Assembly (NCBI GenBank): GCA_013002405.1
Contig: JABDKA010000132.1
Span: 1-32,888 of the forward strand
Reading direction: 5' to 3'
Length of the DNA: 32,888 nt
From: Sulfitobacter sp.
GTDB taxonomy: Bacteria; Pseudomonadota; Alphaproteobacteria; Rhodobacterales; Rhodobacteraceae
Shown: positions 23,721-31,707 of the stretch, piece by piece
Numbering within the stretch: the first letter of the stretch is position 1
Layout of the letters: the number at the start of each line of letters is the position of its first letter
Made by a program: the position numbers and the translations under genes
The notes under the pieces: model-generated
What the model was told of the DNA's origin: nothing
The model's input: the letters and a program-made list of their open reading frames with translations, nothing else
Databases searched by the model: none

Positions 23721-25481
23721 ATGACGCGCATCATTTCGGCCCTCTTGGGCGCTTTTCTTTTTCTTTCTCTCTGCCATTCACAAACTGTCCTTGCCCAGTC
23801 CGCCGCCGACAATGTTGTCTGGGTCCAGATCGAAGCCCAGCCAAGCCTGGCAGAAGCCATGCGAAGCGCCCGCAACTATGCCGCCGACATCGAAGATGTG
23901 AATGGCTTCGCGCTCGGCGGAGGTTGGTACGCCATCGCCTTGGGCCCCTATCGGCGGGCGGATGCCGAACTGGTGCTGCGCACCTACCGGCGGGACCGTC
24001 TCATCCCTCGCGACAGCTATCTGCAGCTTACCAGCCGCTTCCGCAGCCAGTTCTGGCCCGTCGGTGCCAACGTGCTGAGCCAGACGGCAGTGACCCCGCC
24101 CGCGGCACCGCAGCCCCAGGAAGAGACGGAGACCGCCGAAGCGGCGCAAACCCAGCCCGCCGATGAAACCGTCGCCGAAGCCCGCCGCAGTGAAAGCGCG
24201 CTGAACAGGCAGGAGCGCCGCGATTTGCAGACAGCACTCAAATGGGCGGGATTTTACGCGGCCGCGATCGACGGCGCCTTCGGCCGGGGGACCCGCCAGT
24301 CGATGTCCGACTGGCAGGCGGCGAACAATTTCGAACCCACGGGCGTGCTTACCACCCTGCAGCGTGCGGCCCTGATACGCCAGTATAACGCCGTGCTGGA
24401 GGATCTGGACCTGAAATCCGTACGCAACGACCGCGCGGGGATCCAGATCATGCTGCCAACAGCCGAGGTCACCTTTTCCCGGATCGCGCCACCCTTTGTG
24501 CACTATGACAGCAGCGGTGACATCGGCGCACAGGTGCTGTTGATCAGCCAGCCGGGGGACCAGAACACGCTCTTCGGGCTCTACGACATCATGCAGACAC
24601 TGGAAATTGTCCCGCTCGAAGGGCCCCGCGAACGGTTGAAGTCATCCTTCACCCTTGTAGGCGCCAATGACCGGATCGTCAGTGAGACCCGCGCGACCCT
24701 CAGCGACGGTCAGATCAAGGGCTTTACGCTCATCTGGCCCGCTGGCGATGAGGCCCGGCGCACCCGCCTGGTCGAGGAGATGGCAAAGTCCTTCACCCGT
24801 CTGCCCGACGTGCTGGACCCCGCCGCGGGTGGCGACGCGGAACAGGCGATCGACCTTGTTGCCGGGCTACAGCTCCGCAAGCCGCGCCTCTCACGCTCGG
24901 GCTTCTTCATTGACCGCAATGGGGCGGTGGCGACGACATCGGAGGTGGTTCAGGGCTGCAGCCGGGTCACCATCGACGGCGATACCGAAGCCGAGGTGCT
25001 GGCCGACGCCGCCGACAAGGGCATCGCGCTGCTCAAGCCGCGCGCCGCTCTCGCCCCCCTGGCCGTGGCCGCCTTCAGTGCCGACACGCCCCGTCTTCAA
25101 TCCGAAGTATCGGTCGCCGGCTACTCCTACGAAGGAGTGCTGAGTGCGGCGACCCTGACCTTTGGCACGATCGCAGATCTGCGGGGCCTTGAGGGGGAGG
25201 ATGAGTTGAACCGTCTCAGCCTCACCGCGCAGGAGGGCGACACGGGCGGGCCGATCTTTGACGGCAGCGGGAACGTGATCGGCCTGCTTCTGCCGCGCGA
25301 TACGCAAGGCAAGCTCCTGCCCGTGGACGTGCACTTCGCGCTCGACACAGCCGCGATTGCGGAGGTCGCCAGCAACGCAGGGCTGAGCCTGAGTGCGTCG
25401 GACCGGACCGAGTCCATCGCGCCACGTGATCTGCGCATCGCGGCCCAGGGCATGACGGTGCTGGTCAGTTGCTGGGAGTGA
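23721..25481 (+). CDS. Exported SPOR-like/peptidoglycan-binding/trypsin-fold protein with lost catalytic triad
   Basis: This 586-residue protein is exported by a signal peptide (1 to about 26, MTRIISALLGAFLFLSLCHSQTVLAQ). A SPOR-like segment follows (about 32-95, VWVQIEAQPSLAEAMRSARNYA...WYAIALGPYRR). Next is an acidic Pro/Glu linker, then a PG_binding_1 domain (about 160-220, RRDLQTALKWAGFYAAAIDGAFGRGTRQSMSDWQ). The C-terminal third (about 390-565) has the two-barrel layout of a trypsin/HtrA-like protease. The catalytic residues are replaced: Glu408 stands for His (TTSEVV), Gly434 for Asp (GIALL) and Thr508 for Ser (GDTGGP). It is therefore probably a non-catalytic binding module. I start at 23721 because the signal peptide begins there; the frame extends 53 codons upstream over the glyQ promoter. 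Confidence 0.85.
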   Translation: MTRIISALLGAFLFLSLCHSQTVLAQSAADNVVWVQIEAQPSLAEAMRSARNYAADIEDVNGFALGGGWYAIALGPYRRADAELVLRTYRRDRLIPRDSYLQLTSRFRSQFWPVGANVLSQTAVTPPAAPQPQEETETAEAAQTQPADETVAEARRSESALNRQERRDLQTALKWAGFYAAAIDGAFGRGTRQSMSDWQAANNFEPTGVLTTLQRAALIRQYNAVLEDLDLKSVRNDRAGIQIMLPTAEVTFSRIAPPFVHYDSSGDIGAQVLLISQPGDQNTLFGLYDIMQTLEIVPLEGPRERLKSSFTLVGANDRIVSETRATLSDGQIKGFTLIWPAGDEARRTRLVEEMAKSFTRLPDVLDPAAGGDAEQAIDLVAGLQLRKPRLSRSGFFIDRNGAVATTSEVVQGCSRVTIDGDTEAEVLADAADKGIALLKPRAALAPLAVAAFSADTPRLQSEVSVAGYSYEGVLSAATLTFGTIADLRGLEGEDELNRLSLTAQEGDTGGPIFDGSGNVIGLLLPRDTQGKLLPVDVHFALDTAAIAEVASNAGLSLSASDRTESIAPRDLRIAAQGMTVLVSCWE

Positions 25482-25491
25482 AGGACGAGCG

Positions 25492-25510
25492 GGAAACTTT
25501 CAAAGTTTCC
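25492..25510. terminator. Perfect palindrome between converging genes
   Basis: GGAAACTTT-C-AAAGTTTCC is a perfect 9-1-9 palindrome. It is followed by TTTCTTT-G-AAAGAAA (about 25517-25531) in the 54-base gap between two converging stops. They may act as weak bidirectional terminators, though the one-base loop means a real hairpin would open several pairs. Confidence 0.4.
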
Positions 25511-25535
25511 GACCGTTTTCTTTGAAAGAAACCGA

Positions 25536-27149
25536 TCACGTCGCAATCTCTGGCGTCAGATAGATCAGCGTGGGACCATCTGCGGCAAAAGCCTCTCTCA
25601 CCGCCCGCTGCATCTCGTCCAGTGATCTCGGTACAACGGCCCCTGCCCCGAAGGCTTCGGCCAGCTTCACGAAATCGGGATTCCGCGCCACCACCGCATT
25701 GGGTGCGATCTGGGCGCGGGTCATGCTCTCCTCGATCTCACCCAGCTTGCAGTTGTCCCAAAGGATGATCGGGATGGGCAGACCCAGCTCAACCGCCACA
25801 CCCAGTTCCTGCATGGTATAGTGAAACCCGTAATCCCCAATGATTGCCATCGTGGGAAGCCCACGCCGCGCCACCGCCCCGCCGATGGCCGCAGGCAGCG
25901 CGTAGCCCAGCGTGCCAAAGCCTGTAGGGTGGTGCCAATGGCCGGGTAGGTCCATGTCCCAGATTTCCTTGGCGGCGTAGGCAAATTGGGTCATGTCGGA
26001 ATAGATCATCGTTTCCTCGGGTAGGCAGTCCCGCAGCGCTTCGGCTACAGGGACGATGCCGGGGCGTTCGGCATCCACTTGGGCGCGCCACAGTGCTCGC
26101 TGCGCGGCAACCTCTTCCGCTGTCCAGATTTGCTTGCTGACTGGCACCTCCATATCGCGCATCATTGCGAGAAAACCGCTAGCATCGCAGCGCACAACTG
26201 GTCCGTCATTGCGCGTTTCAGCCAGTATGCCAGCGTCGATATCAACCCGGACCAAAGGGCATTCGTTTCCCAATTCCGTTCGCCACAAGTCTACTTCAGC
26301 AAGCTCAGTCCCGACAGCCACCACAAGGTCCGCCGTCTTTAAGACACTGATACTGCTTGGTCGCCCGAGGGTTGAACCAAAGTACAGTGGATGATCAGAC
26401 GGTACGACGCCACGCCCCGCGTAGGTGCAGAAAGCAGCAGCACCGTACTTGTCCATTACTTTTGCGGCGAGAGCTTCTTTCGCAGCAGAACCATAATCTG
26501 CAATGCCACCTCCAAAAACGAAGACAGGCCGCTCTGCACGGGCAAGCATCTGCGCGACTTCGGCAATATGATCATCGTAGTCGAGGTCCCCATAGATATT
26601 GCCTTGGACAAACCCGGGGCGATTGTGAGATTTCGTCACCGCTTCCAGCAGTGCAATCGGCACCTGTATATGCTTCGGCCTGGCCCGCTGCGTCTCAAAC
26701 TCCACCAAAGCCCGATCAATCAGCGCGTAGGCCGCCTCAGCCGTCCGCGCTTCCTCGGACCAATCACAGACAGTCTCTGCTGCCGCCCGCTGGTCCTTCA
26801 TCTGGTGCAGTTGCCCGCGTGTCGCCGCCGTCTCATCCAGACAGCTTGAGATCACCAGCATGGGCACCGAATCCGAATAGGCCTGCCCCATCGGTGTCAT
26901 GATGTTGCACAGTCCCGGTCCGGTGATCACGTAGGCCACACCGGGCTGTCCCGTCGCGCGGGCATAGCCGTCGGCCATAAAACCCGCGCCCTGTTCATGG
27001 CGGGCCAGCACATGGGTGATCCCTGCCTCCTCGATCCCGCGATAAAGCTCCTGATTGTGGACCCCCGGAATGCCGAAGATCACATCGACGCCCCGCGCCT
27101 TCAACATATGAGAGATTTGCGCCCCCAGGGGCCGAAGTTGGTCTGCCAT
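25536..27149 (-). CDS. ThDP-dependent decarboxylase, acetolactate-synthase-like (probably 5-guanidino-2-oxopentanoate decarboxylase type)
   Basis: This 537-residue enzyme has the three-domain acetolactate-synthase layout. The N-terminal PYR domain reads GVDVIFGIPGVHNQELYRGIEEAGITHVLARHEQGAGFMADGYAR; its Glu in RHEQ activates thiamine diphosphate. The central domain includes ERPVFVFGGGIADYG. The C-terminal PP domain has the metal-diphosphate motif as GDYGFHYTMQELGVAVELGLPIPIILWDN. The PGVHxxELYRG opening recalls AruI of the arginine transaminase pathway, so 5-guanidino-2-oxopentanoate is the best substrate guess. The usual GDG is GDY here. The middle of the gene (about 26160-26640) is visibly poorer in GC than its flanks. 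The start overlaps the trkH stop by one base (TGATG). Confidence 0.82.
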   Translation of the reverse strand: MADQLRPLGAQISHMLKARGVDVIFGIPGVHNQELYRGIEEAGITHVLARHEQGAGFMADGYARATGQPGVAYVITGPGLCNIMTPMGQAYSDSVPMLVISSCLDETAATRGQLHQMKDQRAAAETVCDWSEEARTAEAAYALIDRALVEFETQRARPKHIQVPIALLEAVTKSHNRPGFVQGNIYGDLDYDDHIAEVAQMLARAERPVFVFGGGIADYGSAAKEALAAKVMDKYGAAAFCTYAGRGVVPSDHPLYFGSTLGRPSSISVLKTADLVVAVGTELAEVDLWRTELGNECPLVRVDIDAGILAETRNDGPVVRCDASGFLAMMRDMEVPVSKQIWTAEEVAAQRALWRAQVDAERPGIVPVAEALRDCLPEETMIYSDMTQFAYAAKEIWDMDLPGHWHHPTGFGTLGYALPAAIGGAVARRGLPTMAIIGDYGFHYTMQELGVAVELGLPIPIILWDNCKLGEIEESMTRAQIAPNAVVARNPDFVKLAEAFGAGAVVPRSLDEMQRAVREAFAADGPTLIYLTPEIAT

Positions 27150-28597
27150 CAGGCCCTCCAGAATTTGACTGTCAGGATGACGTATACCGCCATCAGCTCC
27201 AGCCGCCCGATCAGCATGGCGGCGGTCAGGATCCACTTGGCAGTGTCGTTGAGGCTGCTGAAATTCCCCGCAGGCCCAATGATATCACCCAGACCCGGCC
27301 CGATGTTGGCCAGCGCCGCCCCAGCCCCCGAAACGGAGGTGACGAAATCAAGACCCGTCAGGCTCAGCGCTACGGCGACAAGACCCAGTGTCACGATAAA
27401 GAACATGAAGAAGGACATGACCGAGGAAAGCACATCCTGCCCCACCAGACGGCCATCGTAGCGCGGCTGAAAGACCCCGTGCGGCGAGCGGATGCGCTGC
27501 AACTGCGCGCGAATGGAGGCAAAGAGGAGCTGGTAGCGGAAGACCTTGATCGAACAGGCGGTGGAGCCCGCGCAGCCGCCAATCAGTCCGATGAAGAAGA
27601 ACAGCGCCACGGCAAATGCACCCCACTGCATGTAATCGACAGAGGCATAGCCAGTGCCCGTCAAGATGGAGACGATGTTGAAGAGCCCCCGGCGAAAGGA
27701 TTCCTCCATTGGCTGGGTGAATGTGGTCTGCAAAAGGATAACGATCACCGCCACCAGGACAATCACCGTCCCCACGAAACCGCGCACCTGCGGGTCCCGG
27801 TGCAGGGCCGTGACGTTGCCATTCAGCAATTGCACGTAGCGCACAAAGGGCAAGGCGGCGAGCAGCATGAATAGCGAGGCGACATATTCCGTAGGCCCCG
27901 CGAAGACCCCGAAAGAGGCGTCATAGTTGGCGAAACCACCCGTCGCGATGGTGGTGAATGCGTGGACGGTGGCGTCAAATGTGTCCATGCCCAAAGCGAG
28001 GTAACTCAGCGCGCAAGCCACGGTAAGCCAGAGGTAAATGACCGAGATCTGCGAGGCGATCTGTCCCGCGCGGGGCAGAATTTTCCCAAATGTATCAAAC
28101 CCTTCGGATTTAAAGATCTGCATCCCGCCGACCTTCAGCTCAGGCAGGAAGACCATCGCCACAACGATGATGCCGACACCCCCCAGCCACTGCAGGATCC
28201 CACGCCACAGCAGGAGGCCCTTTGGCAGTTCCTCCAATCCCGACAGGACGGTGGAGCCGGTAGTGGTTAAGCCGGACATCGCCTCGAAAACCGCGTCGGT
28301 AAAGCTGGAGCCGGTTGCACCCAGAATGAAAGGCAGTGCGCCGAAGACCGGCAGCATGAACCAGACACCGGTGGTGAGCAGGAAGGTCTGCTGGATCGTC
28401 AGCCCCTCGCGCACCCCGTTGGCGCAGGCCAGGGCGATCATACCGCCCGCCAGGGTCGTCAGCAGGCCCGCTTCGAGGAAAACACGCCAGTGGCCGCGCC
28501 CCTCTGCCAGATCGACCAACATAGGCAGGAACATTGCGGCCCCGAGGACGGCCACAAGCAGGCCGACAACATATCCGACAGGGCGCAAATCTATCAT
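27149..28597 (-). CDS. trkH: TrkH-family potassium uptake protein
   Basis: This 482-residue inner-membrane protein is the translocating subunit of a Trk potassium transporter, working with a cytosolic TrkA. Four pore-loop filter segments are visible in order: AMSGLTTTGSTVLSGLEELP, HAFTTIATGGFANYDASFG, VSILTGTGYASVDY and GAGAALANIGPGLG. This is the fourfold symmetric layout of the family. The LPKGLLLWRGILQWLGGVGIIVVAM stretch after the first filter is also typical. I take the ATG at 28597, where similarity starts (MIDLRPVGYVVG) and which gives normal length; no ribosome site is evident there. No trkA is in the window. It is translationally linked to the ThDP enzyme downstream, a pairing without obvious sense. 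Confidence 0.94.
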   Translation of the reverse strand: MIDLRPVGYVVGLLVAVLGAAMFLPMLVDLAEGRGHWRVFLEAGLLTTLAGGMIALACANGVREGLTIQQTFLLTTGVWFMLPVFGALPFILGATGSSFTDAVFEAMSGLTTTGSTVLSGLEELPKGLLLWRGILQWLGGVGIIVVAMVFLPELKVGGMQIFKSEGFDTFGKILPRAGQIASQISVIYLWLTVACALSYLALGMDTFDATVHAFTTIATGGFANYDASFGVFAGPTEYVASLFMLLAALPFVRYVQLLNGNVTALHRDPQVRGFVGTVIVLVAVIVILLQTTFTQPMEESFRRGLFNIVSILTGTGYASVDYMQWGAFAVALFFFIGLIGGCAGSTACSIKVFRYQLLFASIRAQLQRIRSPHGVFQPRYDGRLVGQDVLSSVMSFFMFFIVTLGLVAVALSLTGLDFVTSVSGAGAALANIGPGLGDIIGPAGNFSSLNDTAKWILTAAMLIGRLELMAVYVILTVKFWRA

Positions 28598-28666
28598 GAT
28601 GGCAGCGTTGGCGCGGGGGCACGATGGTGTCAAGCGGTGACCCTGCCACCCTCGCCCCGCCAAATG

Positions 28667-28717
28667 AAAAGGGCGCGGCGGGCGGGCTTTGTCGTTACCC
28701 GCGCCCGGCCGCGCCCC
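28667..28717 (-). terminator. Rho-independent terminator after the small DUF1127-like gene
   Basis: On the minus strand GGGCGCGG (28716-28709) pairs with CCGCGCCC (28678-28671), enclosing a second GC-rich stem, and runs into TTTT (28670-28667). It lies 21 bases after the stop of the 83-residue gene and before trkH. Confidence 0.7.
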
Positions 28718-28737
28718 TTCGATCCTCTAAGGGGAAC

Positions 28738-28989
28738 TTAGATGTAGTAAAGATCCCGGAACACGTGCTGCACGATTTTCTCGCGCTTGATGCGCAGTGC
28801 CGCAAGTTCGGCGTCGGATTTCGACTGCAGCGCCTGCACCATGTCCAGACGGCGCTGTCCCGCGGGATTTGTGACAAGCGCTTGCCCCAGGCGGGCAAAG
28901 AAGGCTCCGATGCCTTCAGCAAAACGGCGGGTCGCGGTGATTTCCCGGCTCAGCACCTGAGCGGGATGGGAGAGGTCTTGGTAGGCCAT
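28738..28989 (-). CDS. Small DUF1127-like protein
   Basis: This 83-residue basic protein reads MAYQDLSHPAQVLSREI..., with a C-terminal half (SDAELAALRIKREKIVQHVFRDLYY) shaped like the DUF1127/YjiS motif (Leu-x-x-Leu-x-D/E-x-x-Leu-x-x-hydrophobic-x-hydrophobic-R). Short DUF1127 proteins in alphaproteobacteria are soluble. Some have been linked to phosphate and carbon metabolism or RNA turnover, but no function is fixed. It is monocistronic, with a strong terminator after it. The family call is by eye and moderate. Confidence 0.7.
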   Translation of the reverse strand: MAYQDLSHPAQVLSREITATRRFAEGIGAFFARLGQALVTNPAGQRRLDMVQALQSKSDAELAALRIKREKIVQHVFRDLYYI

Positions 28990-29120
28990 GTCGGCTCCTA
29001 ATTCTTTGTTTCGTCTCCTCCGATGGACTGTAAGTAGGGTCCGGACCCGGGGACGAGTACCGACAAAAGCGCATAGCCGACGCCTGTCCGGCGCATGCCA
29101 ATTTGCTGTTTCACAAGGTA

Positions 29121-29146
29121 AAACGGCGGCCCCTGCCGAGGCCGCC
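29121..29146 (-). terminator. Rho-independent terminator of folE2
   Basis: On the minus strand GGCGGCC (29146-29140 in reverse) and its partner GGCCGCC (29131-29125) form a 7-bp stem with an 8-base loop, followed by GTTTTACC. It lies 28 bases after the folE2 stop. Confidence 0.7.
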
Positions 29147-29174
29147 CTGTCACTGGTTCGGTCTGGAAGTGCCT

Positions 29175-30269
29175 TCAGCCGACGTGGAACATCGTGTTGA
29201 AAAGCTTGGGATCGATCGAGTGCATCTCAAATGTCGGCCCGTCTGTCAGCACCGAAATCGCATCGTGGCTGTGCAGGCTTTCCTGATGGCTCGCGATGAC
29301 ACGGAAATCGGCCACGCGGCCGTCCTCTTGCAACTGCTCGCAGAAAAGACGTGCGGCATCCTCGACAAAGATCGGGTTGGCAGCGTTCAGTTCGGCAAAG
29401 GCCTGTTCATCCTCACGCTTGACCATCACCTGCGTCTCTGTCGGCACGGCACGGCGGCAGGCGTCGATCAGATCCTCGAACCACATGATGTCTTCGCTCT
29501 GCCCGATGACCGCAGAAATGCGCGCGACGGAGCGTTGGGAATGGGGCGTCGCGAGTTGGCCCCGCGTCTGGCGCGCGTGTTCGCTCAACTCCAGCGAACA
29601 GGGGCAGGTGCTGGAATAGACATAGTCGAGGTGGATGATCTTCTGGCGCACACCAGCCTTTTCAACCAGCTCAAGCGAGACATCGTAGTACTGGTAACCT
29701 TCGAGCCCGGACCGCAGGCTCTGGATCTTCATGGGGAAGGAAAAGCGCATCTGGATGCGCGCATCCATGCTTTCCAAATCGGCCTTGTAGTCATCCAGTG
29801 CCGCCGCGATCACGTCAAAACTGAAAGTCCGTTCCGCGTGCTTGTAAAAGCTGCGCATGATCCGGGACATGTTGATGCCCTTCTTGTCCGCTTCCAGGCT
29901 GACCGATCCGGTGATCGAGGTTTCAAGCGTCAGATCGCCGTTGTCGCGCGTGTGAAAGCGGATCGGCAGGCGAAAGTTGGAAATGCCCACGTGCTGGATC
30001 TGCTGCTTGGCACCGCGGATCAGGCTTGAGGGGCCATTCTGCAGGTCCGGCAGGCTTTTCTTGTAGCCATCCGTGACCGCGAAATCCTCCGGATAGGCGC
30101 GGTTGAGCTCTGGATAGGGGGACTCACCCGACAGCATCCGCGCAACAGCGGGGTCCAGCGCCTCGATTTCACCTTTTGACGCCCCGGCCGCCCAAGCCTT
30201 GAGCGTGGCAAGGGCCTTCTCGGCCTCCGACCGCTCCGGTGCCTTCTCAACAGAAGTGATTGCATTCAT
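29175..30269 (-). CDS. folE2: GTP cyclohydrolase FolE2 (type IB)
   Basis: FolE2 makes dihydroneopterin triphosphate from GTP, the first step of folate and related pterin synthesis; it is the metal-flexible alternative to zinc-dependent FolE. The 364-residue length and the blocks VGISNFRLPI, SLEADKKGINMSR, YDVSLELVEK, VYSSTCPCSLELSEHARQ (Cys222, Cys224), TPHSQRSVA and ASHQESLHSHDAI are those of the family. The ribosome site is GAGAGGGGG upstream of 30269. It is separate from the folB-folP operon 14 kb away. FolE2 genes are under Zur control in some bacteria, but I see no clear Zur box in the AT-rich 118-base leader (30270-30387). Confidence 0.95.
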   Translation of the reverse strand: MNAITSVEKAPERSEAEKALATLKAWAAGASKGEIEALDPAVARMLSGESPYPELNRAYPEDFAVTDGYKKSLPDLQNGPSSLIRGAKQQIQHVGISNFRLPIRFHTRDNGDLTLETSITGSVSLEADKKGINMSRIMRSFYKHAERTFSFDVIAAALDDYKADLESMDARIQMRFSFPMKIQSLRSGLEGYQYYDVSLELVEKAGVRQKIIHLDYVYSSTCPCSLELSEHARQTRGQLATPHSQRSVARISAVIGQSEDIMWFEDLIDACRRAVPTETQVMVKREDEQAFAELNAANPIFVEDAARLFCEQLQEDGRVADFRVIASHQESLHSHDAISVLTDGPTFEMHSIDPKLFNTMFHVG

Positions 30270-30387
30270 GGACTTGGCCCCCTCTCTATGGCGCGCAGAC
30301 CTTAGTTAGGGTGCCGCCACAAGATTACCAATTAAGAAAAGACATACCTATTGTCGCACCCCTTAAACCCCTGCAATAGCGACAGTT

Positions 30388-31566
30388 TCAGGTGGATAAC
30401 GCCTTTGTGAAATCTGTCAGGAGGTCAGTGGCGTCCTCCAGGCCCACCGAAATGCGCACAAGACCGGGTGTGATACCCAGCGCATCCTTTTGATCCTGCG
30501 GCAAACGCTGATGCGTGGTGCTGTAGGGCGGCGTCAGGATCGTCTTGGCATCGCCGAGATTGTTCGAGATCAACCCCACTTCACAGGCATTAAGAAAGCG
30601 GTAGGCCCCCTCGCGGCCGCCCTTCACCTCGATTGCCAATAGGGTGCCGCCATCGCCCATCTGACGCATGGCCAGATCATGCTGTGCGTGGCTGTCGAGA
30701 CCGGGATAGATGACCCGGCTGAGCTTCGCATGATCCTGCAGCGCCTGCGCCAGATGGAGCGCGGTGGCTGACTGAGCCCGCACCCGCAGGTTCATCGTCT
30801 CAAGTCCCTTGAGCATGATCCAGGCATTGAAGGGACTCATGGAACCCCCCGTGTGCTTCATATAGGGCTCGACCGTCTTGCGGATCATCTTGCGGCTGCC
30901 CAGGATGACGCCGCCCAGGGCGCGGCCCTGCCCATCTATATGTTTTGTTGCGGAATAGATAACAATATCAGCGCCTTGCGCGACCGCGTTAGAGTGGACC
31001 GGCGTGGCAAAGACATTGTCCACGATGCAGAGCGCGCCCTTGGCATGGGCCAGCCTGGCCACACCTTCGATGTCGATCAGTTCCAGCGTCGGGTTGGAGA
31101 GGGACTCAAAGAAGACCGCCCGCGTGTCCTTGCGGATGGCCGCCTCCCACTGCGCCAAATCGGTGCCATCGACAAAGCTGACCTCCACCCCGAAGCGCGG
31201 CAGGATCTCCTCGGCGATGTAGAGGCAGGATCCGAACAGCGCGCGGGAGGAGACGATGTGATACCCCGCCTTCAGAAGCGACATCAGCGCCCCGTTGACC
31301 GCAGCCATGCCTGAGGCGGTGGCAAAGGCATCCTCGGTCCCCTCAAGGGCCGCGATGCGCTCCTCGAACATGGCCACGGTTGGGTTGCCGTAACGGGCGT
31401 AAATGAACTCATCCTCGCCCAGCGCCTCGAACCGCGCCTCCGCCGCCTCGGCGGTGTCATAGACAAAACCCTGCGTCATGAAGATCGCCTCGGACACCTC
31501 GCCATATTGGCTGCGCCTGGTCCCCGCATGTACCGCACGTGTGGCCTTTTGCCAGTCTTTGCTCAT
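30388..31566 (-). CDS. metZ: O-succinylhomoserine sulfhydrylase
   Basis: MetZ is a Cys/Met-metabolism PLP enzyme (gamma-family, fold type I) that uses sulfide to turn O-succinylhomoserine into homocysteine. The 392-residue protein reads MSKDWQKATRAVHAGTRRSQYGEVSEAIFMTQGFVYD, then YARYGNPTV, ATASGMAAVNGAL, and the Schiff-base lysine in VIYSATKHIDGQGRALGG. It ends PGLVRISVGLEDATDLLTDF. I give the start at 31566, where family similarity begins. The frame is also open from an ATG at 31644 with a much better ribosome site, directly after a SAM-II riboswitch, adding 26 residues. Cells should shut it down when S-adenosylmethionine is high. Function is very likely; the start is not settled. Confidence 0.93.
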   Translation of the reverse strand: MSKDWQKATRAVHAGTRRSQYGEVSEAIFMTQGFVYDTAEAAEARFEALGEDEFIYARYGNPTVAMFEERIAALEGTEDAFATASGMAAVNGALMSLLKAGYHIVSSRALFGSCLYIAEEILPRFGVEVSFVDGTDLAQWEAAIRKDTRAVFFESLSNPTLELIDIEGVARLAHAKGALCIVDNVFATPVHSNAVAQGADIVIYSATKHIDGQGRALGGVILGSRKMIRKTVEPYMKHTGGSMSPFNAWIMLKGLETMNLRVRAQSATALHLAQALQDHAKLSRVIYPGLDSHAQHDLAMRQMGDGGTLLAIEVKGGREGAYRFLNACEVGLISNNLGDAKTILTPPYSTTHQRLPQDQKDALGITPGLVRISVGLEDATDLLTDFTKALST

Positions 31567-31604
31567 TGTTCCAATCCGTTGGCCCGCCGCCCCCCGCGGG
31601 CATG

Positions 31605-31642
31605 AAAAAACCCCAAACGCGGTCAAGCGAAAGGGGGCTTTC
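31605..31642 (-). terminator. Candidate attenuator hairpin in the metZ leader
   Basis: On the minus strand GAAAGCCCC (31642-31634) can pair with GGGGTTTTTT (31614-31605), about nine pairs including two wobbles. It ends in six Ts, eight bases after the riboswitch. A second hairpin, GCCCGC/GCGGGC (31601-31596 with 31587-31582), lies just before the 31566 ATG. Confidence 0.5.
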
Positions 31643-31649
31643 ATCCTGA

Positions 31650-31702
31650 CCTTTTAGCAGATTGTTTAACGTGGCCCGCAATCCGGTAACAAATCACCAC
31701 GG
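31650..31702 (-). ncRNA. SAM-II riboswitch upstream of metZ
   Basis: The minus strand carries the SAM-II aptamer in order. CGTGG (31701-31697) pairs with CCACG (31674-31670) as P1. The conserved GTGATTTG follows the first P1 strand and GTTAAACAA follows the second. GATTG (31683-31679) pairs with CAATC (31664-31660) as the pseudoknot, and the 3' end is the conserved GCTAAAAGG, which runs into a ribosome site. A promoter places the transcript start at about 31701, the first base of P1. SAM-II RNAs bind S-adenosylmethionine and switch off methionine genes in alphaproteobacteria, which fits metZ exactly. Confidence 0.92.
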
Positions 31703-31707
31703 CGTTT

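Noticed and set aside
22514-24166. 550-codon plus-strand frame over glyQ
   Set aside because: It overlaps the certain glyQ and enters the signal-peptide protein in the wrong frame.
30270-30387. Possible Zur or iron-responsive box before folE2
   Set aside because: The region is AT-rich but I could not find a convincing palindrome matching a known consensus.
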